DNA of 64,000 nt. Origin: Opitutia bacterium. GTDB taxonomy: Bacteria > Verrucomicrobiota > Verrucomicrobiia > Opitutales > Opitutaceae. Under the pieces are notes generated by a model. It was not told where the DNA came from. It was given only the letters and a program-made list of their open reading frames with translations, and made no database searches. The stretch lies in assembly GCA_016190985.1 (NCBI GenBank), contig JACPPI010000001.1, positions 1 to 64,000 on the forward strand. The letters run 5' to 3'. The position numbers and the translations under genes were made by a program. Of this stretch, positions 1 through 6,734 are shown one piece after another (within the stretch, counting starts at the first letter, position 1; each line of letters begins with the position of its first letter).

Positions 1-32
1 GGGAGGTTCGCCCCCCCCACGCCAAAGCGACC

Positions 33-94
33 GTGACAGAAGCGGCTTCTTCCGACGAGCCAATCGGCCCATTCTCAGAAGCCGCTTCTGTCAC
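33..94. repeat. Inverted repeat with 18-bp perfect arms
   Basis: The arms GTGACAGAAGCGGCTTCT (33-50) and its exact reverse complement (77-94) enclose a 26-base loop. It lies downstream of the RAYT gene and has no T-run after it, so it looks like a REP-like palindrome rather than a classical terminator. No second copy was noticed in the window. Confidence 0.7.
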
Positions 95-152
95 TGCCCT
101 GCGTCTATTCACGAGGTGGGACATACAAGCTTGCTCCGGGGATATTTACGAT

Positions 153-175
153 GGAGGCGGAGCCATCAGCTCCGC
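153..175 (+). repeat. Family A REP, left flank of RAYT
   Basis: The stem GCGGAGC / GCTCCGC has loop CATCA and is preceded by a GGAG foot. It overlaps the last codons and stop of the RAYT gene. Confidence 0.7.
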
Positions 176-633
176 GAGGCATCATACCTCAAATCGTGGA
201 TCACTCCGCGATAGGGCCAGTCTTCCGGATTAACGGCCAAATCTTTGCGCACGGGATTCAAGGCGACGTAGTTCCACTTCTCGTTGTAGTCGTCGAGTGA
301 TCGGATGAAGCGGTCAAAATAATCCGCCTGCCAGAGCGGGCCGGTTTGGCGGTGAAACTGATTGATTCGTGTCGCACTCATGGATTTCCAGATGCGCATC
401 CAGTCAGCCAGAGGGCGGGCAGCGGGGGACGGGGCGGCGAAGAAATGCACATGATCCGGCATGAGCAGATATTGACCGACATACCAGCCGTTCAATTTGG
501 CAGACTTCGCCCAGAGGTCGCGCAAGATATCATGCGCAGCATCACTGGCGAGCACCTGGCGGCGCTGGTAAACACAGGCGGTCAGGAAGACCAGGGGGTG
601 CGGCGCAAAAGGGCGGAGATGGGGCAGGTGCAT
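166..633 (-). CDS. REP-associated tyrosine transposase (Y1_Tnp / IS200-like)
   Basis: The 155-residue protein has the HUH single-strand endonuclease signature of the Y1 transposase family (YLLMPDHVHF, about residues 57-66). A conserved Tyr context follows near residues 121-130 (NYVALNPVRKDL), which supplies the nucleophile. Related RAYTs cut and join REP hairpins as single-stranded DNA. The length is normal for a compact RAYT and the domain looks intact. The ATG at 633 is the first start, and the stop lies inside a REP palindrome. It shares the HUH and Tyr motifs with the RAYT inside alaS (about 43.2-43.6 kb), but the flanking palindromes differ, so the two belong to different REP families. 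Confidence 0.9.
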   Translation of the reverse strand: MHLPHLRPFAPHPLVFLTACVYQRRQVLASDAAHDILRDLWAKSAKLNGWYVGQYLLMPDHVHFFAAPSPAARPLADWMRIWKSMSATRINQFHRQTGPLWQADYFDRFIRSLDDYNEKWNYVALNPVRKDLAVNPEDWPYRGVIHDLRYDASRS

Positions 634-679
634 CGGCCAGCTGGCGGCGAGTGTTGCTTCCCGTCAGGCGCCATAGGTT

Positions 680-702
680 GCGGGACTGATGGTCCCGCCT
701 CC
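680..702 (-). repeat. Family A REP, right flank of RAYT
   Basis: The stem GCGGGAC / GTCCCGC has loop TGATG and is followed by CTCC, the inverted GGAG foot. It lies between the RAYT start and the coaD stop. Confidence 0.7.
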
Positions 703-719
703 ATCCCAAAACAGCGCCC

Positions 720-1202
720 TCACTGCCCGGCGTGGGCGCGCTTCAGCGCCTGCGCCACGTTCCTCGGCACGAACTTCGAGACGTCGCCGCCGAGCTTGGC
801 GATCTGCTTGACCAGCGAGGAGCTGGTGTAGCTGTAGGACTCGTTCGGCATGACGAAGATGGTCTCCACCCGCGGCTCGAGGTGGCGGTTCATCAGCGCC
901 ATGTTGAACTCGAACTCGAAGTCGGACAGCGCGCGCAGGCCGCGGATGATGGCGTGGGCCTTCTGGCGGCGGGCGAACTCGACGAGCAGGCCGTCGAAAC
1001 TCACCACGTCCACATTGGGCAGGCCGCGCAGGTTGGCCTGGATGAGCGCCACGCGCTGCTCCGGGGTGAACAGCGCCTTCTTGGTCGAGTCGACGGCGAC
1101 GGCGACGCGGACATGGCCGAAGAGCCTGGCGGCGCGCTGCAGCACGTCGAGATGGCCGTTGGTGAACGGGTCGAAGGTTCCGGGGTAGATGCAGAGTTTC
1201 AT
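720..1202 (-). CDS. coaD: Phosphopantetheine adenylyltransferase
   Basis: CoaD transfers AMP from ATP to 4'-phosphopantetheine to give dephospho-CoA, the penultimate step of CoA synthesis in the cytoplasm. The 160-residue length is typical. The nucleotidyltransferase motif YPGTFDPFTNGHLDVL is at the N-terminus (TNGH is the HxGH-type site). The C-terminal SYTSSSLVKQIAKLGGDVSKFVP matches the family signature. The start is the ATG at 1202. It is followed on the same strand by the RAYT element, with pgsA divergent upstream. Confidence 0.97.
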   Translation of the reverse strand: MKLCIYPGTFDPFTNGHLDVLQRAARLFGHVRVAVAVDSTKKALFTPEQRVALIQANLRGLPNVDVVSFDGLLVEFARRQKAHAIIRGLRALSDFEFEFNMALMNRHLEPRVETIFVMPNESYSYTSSSLVKQIAKLGGDVSKFVPRNVAQALKRAHAGQ

Positions 1203-1288
1203 GCGGCGGACCGGGGGCAGAATTGCAGAGGACCACGGGATGGCGAGTCAGATTTCCGCCAAATCCCAGCGCGCGGGTGGGCGGCATG

Positions 1289-1342
1289 GGTAGGGCGAAT
1301 CCTCCGGATGAGCCGCGGCTCGTCGGGACGACTCGCCCTACC
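1289..1342. repeat. Long hairpin repeat GGTAGGGCGA...TCGCCCTACC (family F)
   Basis: An almost complete palindrome of about 54 nt: outer arms GGTAGGGCGAATC / GACTCGCCCTACC and inner arms CGGATGAGCC / GGCTCGTCGGG around GCG. It lies between divergent coaD and pgsA. A relative with the same outer arms is at 18844-18895. The open frame running through it upstream of pgsA is therefore probably not coding. Confidence 0.7.
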
Positions 1343-1381
1343 GTGCTTGCCAACCCTGGCGGCGTTGTCTCGACTGGGCGG

Positions 1382-1984
1382 GTGAAGTTCACCCTGCCCA
1401 ACGTGCTCACCCTGTCCCGCGTGCCGATGATGTTTGTCATCGTGGCCCTGATGTATTCCGACTGGGCCGGGGCGGCGACCTGGGCCTTCTGGCTGTTCAT
1501 CGCCTCGGCGCTGACGGACTGGTTCGACGGCATGCTGGCGCGCCGGGCCAACCAGGTGTCCTCCTTCGGCCGGTTCATGGACGCGGTGATCGACAAGGTC
1601 ATGGTCATCGGCCTGATGATCGCGCTGGTGAACGGCGGCTATTTCGCGGGCTTCCGCATCACGGCGATGCTGCTGCTGCTGCTGATCATCGCGCGGGAGT
1701 TCACCATTTCCGGCCTGCGCATGGCGGCGGCGACCAAGGGCCTCGTGGTCGAGGCCGACGCCGGCGGCAAGGTGAAGACCTTCGTGCAGCTCAACGCCAT
1801 CGGCTGGCTGCTCGGGGCGCGGATGTTTGAAAAGGATTTCGCCAGCCTCTTCGGCGGCCAGGAGGACACGGCGGTGCGGGTGGTGCATTGGGGCGGGCTC
1901 GGGCTCTACGTCCTGGCTGCGGTGCTGACGATCACCTCCGGCTATACCTACTTCCGGCGGCATGGGCATGTGGTGCAGGACTGA
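1382..1984 (+). CDS. pgsA: CDP-diacylglycerol--glycerol-3-phosphate 3-phosphatidyltransferase
   Basis: This membrane enzyme makes phosphatidylglycerophosphate, the committed step to phosphatidylglycerol and cardiolipin. The CDP-alcohol phosphatidyltransferase motif is visible as DGMLARRANQVSSFGRFMD (DGxxARx8Gx3D...), and several hydrophobic segments follow. The N-terminus TLPNVLTLSRVPM is typical of PgsA. The GTG at 1382 (VKFTLPNVLT) is preferred over the ORF-track start at 1223, because the upstream part covers a palindromic repeat; this gives 200 residues. pgpA, encoding the next enzyme of the pathway, starts 2 bases after the stop. Confidence 0.93.
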   Translation: MKFTLPNVLTLSRVPMMFVIVALMYSDWAGAATWAFWLFIASALTDWFDGMLARRANQVSSFGRFMDAVIDKVMVIGLMIALVNGGYFAGFRITAMLLLLLIIAREFTISGLRMAAATKGLVVEADAGGKVKTFVQLNAIGWLLGARMFEKDFASLFGGQEDTAVRVVHWGGLGLYVLAAVLTITSGYTYFRRHGHVVQD

Positions 1985-1986
1985 CC

Positions 1987-2505
1987 ATGGAGCTGCCGGA
2001 GCCACGCTGGCCGCGGATTTTCTCGACGCGCTTGGTCTGCGCTGTCGCCACGCTCGGGCCGATTGGCCGACGTTTGCCCGCGCCCGGCACCTGGGGCTCG
2101 CTGGCCGGGCTGCTGTATTTCATGCTGCTCTTCCGCCACTCTCGCTGGGAAGTGATCTTCGCCTGGTCGGTGCTGCTCAGCTATGCCGCCGTGGCGTTTT
2201 GCGGCGACGCGGCCCGGCGCCTTGGCAAGACGGACCCGGGCGAAGTCATCCTCGACGAGTTTGCCGTGATGCCGCTGGTGTTTCTCGGCTGGCGCGCCAG
2301 CCATGCCGCCCAACTGCCGGAGTGGTTGGTGCTTTTCCAGGGATTCGTGCTGTTCCGGTTCTACGACATCCTCAAGCCGCTCGGCATCGCCCGGCTGCAA
2401 CGCTGGCCGGGGGGGTGGGGCATCGTGGCGGACGATTTTGCCGCCGCGCTGGCGGCGTGCGCCACCTTGCAGCTGGGCGCGTGGGCGTGGACAATGATGC
2501 GCTGA
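1987..2505 (+). CDS. pgpA: Phosphatidylglycerophosphatase A
   Basis: PgpA dephosphorylates phosphatidylglycerophosphate to phosphatidylglycerol in the inner membrane. The 172-residue protein has the PgpA features GRLPAPGTWGSLAG (residues about 21-34), the acidic segment DPGEVILDEFAVMP, and a C-terminal RFYDILKPLGIARLQ...GGWGIVADDFAAAL. The ATG at 1987 follows the pgsA stop by two bases, so the two genes form a translationally close operon with adjacent steps in one pathway. Confidence 0.95.
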   Translation: MELPEPRWPRIFSTRLVCAVATLGPIGRRLPAPGTWGSLAGLLYFMLLFRHSRWEVIFAWSVLLSYAAVAFCGDAARRLGKTDPGEVILDEFAVMPLVFLGWRASHAAQLPEWLVLFQGFVLFRFYDILKPLGIARLQRWPGGWGIVADDFAAALAACATLQLGAWAWTMMR

Positions 2506-2506
2506 G

Positions 2507-3418
2507 TCAGGGCGCGCGCCTGGGCATCACGCGTTCGCGGACGTTGGCCACGACCTGGCGGAAAGTTATCTCCGCGCGCACGCGGGTGCTGACGCCGAAG
2601 TCGTAGCCGTCGGGTCCCCAGGTCGAACGCAGGCCGAGGCCGACGATCCACTGGGTCTTGGAGTGGAAGGTGTATCGGGCGGGCACATACCAGAGCAGGC
2701 TGGGTTTCAGATAAAAGAAGTGCTCGGTCTCGTCCCCCAGCAGCGCGGTCGAGGCATAGGTGCCGGCGAAGGTCCACTTGAACTGCCCGAGATCATACAC
2801 CGCGCCGGCGGTGAGGGAGAAGGAGTCGTCATGCGGCTCGTTGGGCCGCAGCGTGCCCGGCGAGGTGCTGCGGCCCAGGAGGTCGAGGCCACCCGCGGCA
2901 AAGGTGGTGAGCTTTGGATTGCGCTCGGAATGGCGCTGGATGGTGAAGCCGGGGAGGAAGTGGTTGAATCCGTCGGTCATGTCCAGCGGAGGCGTGCCGG
3001 TCGGACGCGACGCATTGAAGGTCACGCTGGCCTCGTATGCCGGGCGCAGCCACCCGGTGAAGATGTATTTGGCGCCGAGCCGCAGCTCGCCGATGCCGTA
3101 GCCGTCGCTGCCGCCGCCCAGCCCGTGGGTCAGGTAGGTCGAGGCCTCGGCGCTGAGCTCGAAACGGTCGTTGAGCGCCCAGCGGAAACCGGCCTCGGTG
3201 CGGAGGTAGTCGCGGCGGATGAAGTCGCTGAGGTGCGGATGCAGGATGAGCTTCACCGTGCCCGGCGGATCAAGCTCGGGCAGGTCGATGTCGAACAGGC
3301 CGCGGACGCGGGAGAAAAACGGCCGGGAATCGGGAGGCGGGTTTTGATCGGCGGGCGTGGTCTGGGCGGAGGCGGCGATGAGGCACGGCAGGAGGCAGGG
3401 AAAAAGACGGCGGACCAT
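2507..3418 (-). CDS. Predicted outer-membrane beta-barrel protein
   Basis: This 303-residue protein starts with a likely signal peptide (MVRRLFPCLLPCLIAASAQT). The rest has alternating polar/aromatic strands typical of a beta-barrel (for example RFELSAEASTYLTHGLGGG, IGELRLGAKYIFTGWLRPAYEASVTF). No catalytic motif is recognised. It lies 7 bases downstream of the NusG-paralog gene on the same strand, so they probably share a transcript. It converges with pgpA. The function is unknown. Confidence 0.75.
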   Translation of the reverse strand: MVRRLFPCLLPCLIAASAQTTPADQNPPPDSRPFFSRVRGLFDIDLPELDPPGTVKLILHPHLSDFIRRDYLRTEAGFRWALNDRFELSAEASTYLTHGLGGGSDGYGIGELRLGAKYIFTGWLRPAYEASVTFNASRPTGTPPLDMTDGFNHFLPGFTIQRHSERNPKLTTFAAGGLDLLGRSTSPGTLRPNEPHDDSFSLTAGAVYDLGQFKWTFAGTYASTALLGDETEHFFYLKPSLLWYVPARYTFHSKTQWIVGLGLRSTWGPDGYDFGVSTRVRAEITFRQVVANVRERVMPRRAP

Positions 3419-3425
3419 GAAAGTT

Positions 3426-3938
3426 TCAGGGGAGGAGTTGGAGGGAATCGAGCGGCAACCGGATCAGGAGGCCCTGTTGCAGCACGTCCACTGACACGAC
3501 AATTCCCCGCGGGTTCTCCGGATTGTCGACATAGCCCTCCAGGCCGTGCAGCGGCCCGCCTTGCACGCGGACATGCGTGCCTTTCCTGATGAGCGGATGG
3601 AGGGCTGCCTCGAGGCCGGAGGCGCAGACGGTCTTCACCGCCTCCAACTGCCGCAGGAAAACCTCCTCGTTCTTGACGAGCATGGCGCGCACGAGCAGGT
3701 CCTGCTGGTAGATGCGGTCCTTGCGGGCCGGCTCCAGCCGGGCGAACACATAGCCCGCGAACAGCGGCTTGGTGAAGGTCTTCCTCTGGTTGCCGTAGCG
3801 GCGCACGCTCTTGATGAGCGCCAGATAGTGCGTGAACTGCTCGCGCACCAGCAGGTCGGCGAATTTTTTCTCGCAGCGGGGTTTGGTGTGGCAGACGAAC
3901 CAGCGCGGCTCGGCGAAGTCAGGCAGATGCTGGCCCAT
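3426..3938 (-). CDS. NusG-family transcription elongation factor (RfaH/UpxY-like paralog)
   Basis: The 170-residue protein has an N-terminal NGN domain (PRWFVCHTKPRCEKKFADLL; TKPLFAGYVFARL). It has a C-terminal KOW-like segment (GTHVRVQGGPLHGLEGYVDN). The family binds RNA polymerase and modulates pausing or termination. The RWFVxHTKPRxE start and position outside a secE-rplK cluster suggest a specialised paralog (RfaH/UpxY type) rather than housekeeping NusG. Targets cannot be told from the sequence. The only close neighbour is the barrel protein downstream. Confidence 0.85.
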   Translation of the reverse strand: MGQHLPDFAEPRWFVCHTKPRCEKKFADLLVREQFTHYLALIKSVRRYGNQRKTFTKPLFAGYVFARLEPARKDRIYQQDLLVRAMLVKNEEVFLRQLEAVKTVCASGLEAALHPLIRKGTHVRVQGGPLHGLEGYVDNPENPRGIVVSVDVLQQGLLIRLPLDSLQLLP

Positions 3939-3976
3939 GGGTCAGGCTTTCACGGGGCGGCCGGGGCGGGAGAGCA

Positions 3977-4729
3977 TCACAGCGGATTCTCCGTCTCGAT
4001 GAATTCCCACGGCAGGCGGAATTTCCTCGCCAGCTCGGCGGCGAGCGCCTTCACCCCATGCACCTCGGTGGCGTAGTGGCCGCAGCAGATGAGGTTGAGC
4101 CGGTGCTCCTGCGCGTAGTTGAACCACTCCTCGCGCAGCTCGCCGGTGATGAGCGTGTCCACGCCCGCCGCGACCAGCCGGGGCACGGCGCCGTTGCCGC
4201 TGCCGCTGCAAAAGGCGATCTGCTTCGGCGCGGCGCTGCCGCAGTCGATCGTGACGACGTGCGGGTAGAGTTCCTCCAGCCGGGCGCACAGTTGGGCGCG
4301 CTTGAGCCGGTTCGGGGCGATCCAGCCGATGTTTTCGCCTTCATGCGGCAGGAACCGCCGCCGGGGCTTGAGGCCAAGCTGGCGGGCGAGCAGCACGTTG
4401 TTGCCCAGCTCCTCGTGGGCGTCGAGCGGCAGGTGGCTGGAGTAGACGGCGCAGTTGCCCCGCACCAAGGCGGCGAAGCGCCCGTAGACCGGGCCGGTCA
4501 GCGGCTGGACACCGCCCCAGAAAAGGCCGTGGTGCACGATCAGGAAATCCACGCCCCGTTCCGCGGCGCGCTCGAAAGGCACGAGGCCCGCGTCCACCGC
4601 GGCGCCGATGCGGGTCACGCGGCCGTCGTTGGCCACCTGCAGGCCGTTGTGCGCGCCGGGAAAATCCCGGAACGCGGCCCGGCGGGTGCGCTTGTCACAG
4701 TAGTCGGCGAGCTGGGTGAGGGAGGCCAT
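3977..4729 (-). CDS. Nif3-like dinuclear metal-centre protein (GTP cyclohydrolase I type 2 homolog)
   Basis: The 250-residue protein is a Nif3/DUF34 family member. It shows the metal-binding histidine patches VDFLIVHHGLFWGG (about residues 59-72) and SSHLPLDAH, and a late H-x3-E (CGHYATEVHGVKAL). The family forms hexameric toroids with two metals per subunit; its exact substrate is unsettled. The start MASLTQLADYCDKR at 4729 is chosen over the long ORF-track start, because the upstream part runs through a palindromic repeat and the dCMP deaminase gene. Confidence 0.9.
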   Translation of the reverse strand: MASLTQLADYCDKRTRRAAFRDFPGAHNGLQVANDGRVTRIGAAVDAGLVPFERAAERGVDFLIVHHGLFWGGVQPLTGPVYGRFAALVRGNCAVYSSHLPLDAHEELGNNVLLARQLGLKPRRRFLPHEGENIGWIAPNRLKRAQLCARLEELYPHVVTIDCGSAAPKQIAFCSGSGNGAVPRLVAAGVDTLITGELREEWFNYAQEHRLNLICCGHYATEVHGVKALAAELARKFRLPWEFIETENPL

Positions 4730-4791
4730 GCGCGCAGGTTGAGGAGCCAGGTTGCCGCGTGCAAGCCGGGTGTAAGCTCTGTTCAGCAGAT

Positions 4792-4852
4792 TGTGGGAGC
4801 GAGCTTGCTCGCGACTCAGGACATGACTGTCGCGAGCAAGCTCGCTCCCACA
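4792..4852. repeat. Perfect REP-like inverted repeat, Pseudomonas-like sequence
   Basis: The 23-bp arms TGTGGGAGCGAGCTTGCTCG... (4792-4814) and the exact reverse complement (4830-4852) surround a 15-base loop. Each arm itself holds the palindrome GCGAGC-TTGCTCGC. The arm strongly resembles REP sequences known from Pseudomonas. The core GCGAGCAAGCTCGC recurs at 5425-5440, on the other side of the dCMP deaminase gene. Confidence 0.85.
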
Positions 4853-4906
4853 GGAGTCAGCACGTTCCACCTTGCCAGCAGAGCGGCGATTCCCACCGTT
4901 GGGTCC

Positions 4907-5386
4907 ATGGCAGCCGCCGGAAAGCAGGATCCCATCGGACTCATCGCGCAGGCCACGGAGAATTTTTCCCACCGCCCGAGTTGGGACGAGTATTTCATGG
5001 CCACGGCCAAGCTCATCGCCTCGCGCTCCAACTGCGAGCGGCTGAACGTCGGCTGCGTGGTCGTCACGGCCGGGGCGCGAAAGAACCGGCTGGTCGCCGC
5101 CGGCTACAACGGCTGGCTGCCCGGCACCCCGCACGCCTCCCGGATGCGCGACGGCCACGAGCAGGCGACCGTGCACGCCGAGCAGAACGCGATCGCCGAC
5201 GCCGCCCGGCGCGGCTCCAGCGTCGACGGCTGCACCGCCTACGTGACGCACTATCCGTGCATCAACTGCGCCAAGATTCTCGCGGCGGCGGGCATCGCCG
5301 AGGTGAAGTATCACCAGGACTACCACAACGACCCGCTGGTGCGCCCGATCCTGAAGGACGCGGGCGTCAGGATCACGAAACTCTAA
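4907..5386 (+). CDS. dCMP/cytidine deaminase family protein (ComEB-like)
   Basis: The 159-residue zinc deaminase has the two family signatures: TVHAEQNAIADAARRG (HAE) and THYPCINCAKILAAAGI (PCxxC), preceded by NVGCVVV and AGYNGWLPG. dCMP deaminase supplies dUMP for dTMP synthesis. The start MAAAGKQDPIG at 4907 follows the REP palindrome at 4792-4852; the longer ORF-track frame from 4058 is a shadow of the opposite-strand Nif3 gene. Palindromic repeats bracket the gene on both sides. Confidence 0.92.
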   Translation: MAAAGKQDPIGLIAQATENFSHRPSWDEYFMATAKLIASRSNCERLNVGCVVVTAGARKNRLVAAGYNGWLPGTPHASRMRDGHEQATVHAEQNAIADAARRGSSVDGCTAYVTHYPCINCAKILAAAGIAEVKYHQDYHNDPLVRPILKDAGVRITKL

Positions 5387-5402
5387 TCATAATAATCTGT
5401 AG

Positions 5403-5442
5403 GTGGCGCGCTCGCGCGCCACGTTGCGAGCAAGCTCGCAAC
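5403..5442. repeat. Two adjacent hairpins between the deaminase gene and algH
   Basis: Hairpin 1 is GTGGCGCG-CTCG-CGCGCCAC (5403-5422). Hairpin 2 is GTTGCGAG-CAAG-CTCGCAAC (5423-5442). Hairpin 2 shares its core with the REP at 4792-4852. Confidence 0.65.
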
Positions 5443-5460
5443 CTGCCCACCGCAAAACCC

Positions 5461-6024
5461 ATGAAGGAACGGCGCACCGCGCGGAAGACCGCCAGCCTCG
5501 CCGGCCAGCTCCTGCTCGCGCACCCGGTGCTGCGCGATCCGAACTTCCGGCGCGCCGTCGTGCTGCTCTCGGCGCACAACGCCGAAGGCGCCATGGGGGT
5601 CGTGCTGAACCGGCCGCTCGACAAGCAGCTTGGCGAATTGAACTCCGAGTTCGCGCTGGGCGCGCTGGCCGGCGTGCCGGTCTATGCGGGCGGGCCGGTG
5701 GAGCCGCAGCAACTGGTCCTCGTTTCGTGGGAATGGCTGGACGCGGACCGCGCCTTCCAACTGCACTTCGGCATCGAGCCGGACAAGGCGGCGGGGCTGG
5801 TCGGTTCGCCCGGGGTGACGCTGCGCGCCTTCCTCGGCTACGCCGGCTGGAGCAAGGGCCAGCTCGAAAACGAGATGAAGCACGACACCTGGGTGACGGC
5901 CCCGGTCGACGGCGACCTGCTGGGCCGGGTCGACGGGGTCGGGCTCTGGCGCCAAATACTGGGCTCAATCTCCCCTGACCTGAAGCTGCTGGCTGACGAG
6001 CCGGACGATCCGGCCGTAAACTAG
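5461..6024 (+). CDS. YqgE/AlgH family protein
   Basis: The 187-residue protein matches the YqgE/AlgH (DUF179) family: an early LAGQLLLAHPVLRDPNFRRAVVLL, then GAMGVVLNRPL, VYAGGPVEPQQL, and a late FLGYAGWSKGQLENEM. The family's biochemical role is not established. In Pseudomonas AlgH has been linked to alginate regulation. The ATG at 5461 begins right after two hairpins. The gene stands alone between palindromic repeats. Confidence 0.92.
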   Translation: MKERRTARKTASLAGQLLLAHPVLRDPNFRRAVVLLSAHNAEGAMGVVLNRPLDKQLGELNSEFALGALAGVPVYAGGPVEPQQLVLVSWEWLDADRAFQLHFGIEPDKAAGLVGSPGVTLRAFLGYAGWSKGQLENEMKHDTWVTAPVDGDLLGRVDGVGLWRQILGSISPDLKLLADEPDDPAVN

Positions 6025-6047
6025 CCATACCAGCGGGTTAAATGACT

Positions 6048-6121
6048 GGAGGCGGGGCCATCAGCCCCGCCGGGCAGGTGTTTCGGGAGCAAGAACACGC
6101 GGGGCTGATGGCCCCGCCTCC
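6048..6121. repeat. Family A REP pair (BIME-like) with 23-bp arms
   Basis: GGAGGCGGGGCCATCAGCCC... (6048-6070) is followed, after 28 bases, by its exact reverse complement (6099-6121). Each copy is itself a hairpin (GCGGGGC/GCCCCGC type). The sequence is the same family as the REPs flanking the first RAYT. Confidence 0.85.
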
Positions 6122-6179
6122 TCGTCCAAATCTTTTCCTTTGACAGGGGTGGCGGCGGCCATCTTCTTTCTTCGTTTTT

Positions 6180-6305
6180 ATGAAAGTCGTCTCCTCCATC
6201 AAATCCGCCAAGATGCGTCACCCGGCCTGCCAGGTGGTCCGTCGCAAGGGCAAGATCTACGTCATCAACAAAGTCGAGCCGCGCTACAAGGCGCGCCAAG
6301 GCTGA
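6180..6305 (+). CDS. rpmJ: Ribosomal protein bL36, zinc-free (YkgO/RpmJ2-like) type
   Basis: The 41-residue [23 protein letters not shown]... is below the ORF-track cutoff. It is basic and has the L36 ending YKARQG. It keeps only one cysteine and lacks the Cys4/CysHis zinc ribbon of standard L36, so it matches the C-minus YkgO type. A 19-base gap separates it from rpmE2, which is also the zinc-free form, as in the E. coli ykgO-ykgM pair. A TTGACA hexamer at 6140-6145 could be a -35 element, but no good -10 is visible. Confidence 0.93.
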   Translation: MKVVSSIKSAKMRHPACQVVRRKGKIYVINKVEPRYKARQG

Positions 6306-6324
6306 TTTAACCACCTCATTTACC

Positions 6325-6579
6325 GTGAAGACCGAAGGCCATCCCGTCCTCAACCACGTCTGTTTCCTCGACATCGGAACCGGCAAGAAATTCCTGACCA
6401 AGTCCACGATGAAGTCCGCCCGCACCGAGAAGATCGACGGGAAGGACTACTTCGTCATCGTGCGCGACGTGACGATGGATTCGCATCCCGCCTACACCGG
6501 CGAGAAGCGCCTCGTCGACACCGCCGGCCGCGTGGAGAAGTTCACCACGAAGTTCAAGCGCGCGACCAAGACCAAATAA
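6325..6579 (+). CDS. rpmE2: Ribosomal protein bL31 type B (zinc-free)
   Basis: This 84-residue protein has the L31 pattern HPVLNHVCFLDIGTGKKFL...SHPAYTGEKRLVDTAGRVEKF. It lacks the CxxC pair of zinc-type L31, marking the type B form. The GTG start at 6325 gives VKTEGHPVLNH. It pairs with the zinc-free bL36 gene upstream and is followed by a good rho-independent terminator. In other bacteria such pairs are induced by zinc limitation through Zur; no Zur box could be identified here. Confidence 0.93.
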   Translation: MKTEGHPVLNHVCFLDIGTGKKFLTKSTMKSARTEKIDGKDYFVIVRDVTMDSHPAYTGEKRLVDTAGRVEKFTTKFKRATKTK

Positions 6580-6602
6580 ACCGGGAGTAGCCGATTCTTC
6601 GA

Positions 6603-6628
6603 AGCCCTCCCGTTGCGGAGGGCTTTTT
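6603..6628 (+). terminator. Rho-independent terminator of rpmJ-rpmE2
   Basis: The stem AGCCCTCC / GGAGGGCT has a short loop CGTTGC and is followed by TTTTT. It lies 24 bases after the rpmE2 stop. Confidence 0.85.
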
Positions 6629-6734
6629 GCTTTCCGGCATGGCCGGAAAACAATCTCGCCGAAGCTCGGAGAGCGAAGGCGGATAAAGTGATTTACCTTT
6701 GGCCGCTTCCTTCGTGTGCTTCGTGCACTGCGTG

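Larger units (their letters stand above)
153..702. mobile_element. REP-RAYT-REP element (family A REPs in inverted orientation)
   Basis: A RAYT gene (166-633, minus) lies between two copies of one palindrome family in opposite orientation: GGAGGCGGAGCCATCAGCTC... at 153-175 and the inverted form ending GGTCCCGCCTCC at 680-702. Each has a GGAG foot and a 7-bp stem with a 5-base loop. This is the standard arrangement of a REP-associated tyrosine transposase with its cognate REPs. The same family recurs at 6048-6121, 12864-13006 and 18381-18403. Confidence 0.75.

Noticed and set aside
664-1608. Long minus ORFs and plus ORFs across coaD
   Set aside because: They are shadows of coaD and the family F palindrome; their proteins are Arg/Pro-rich low-complexity translations.
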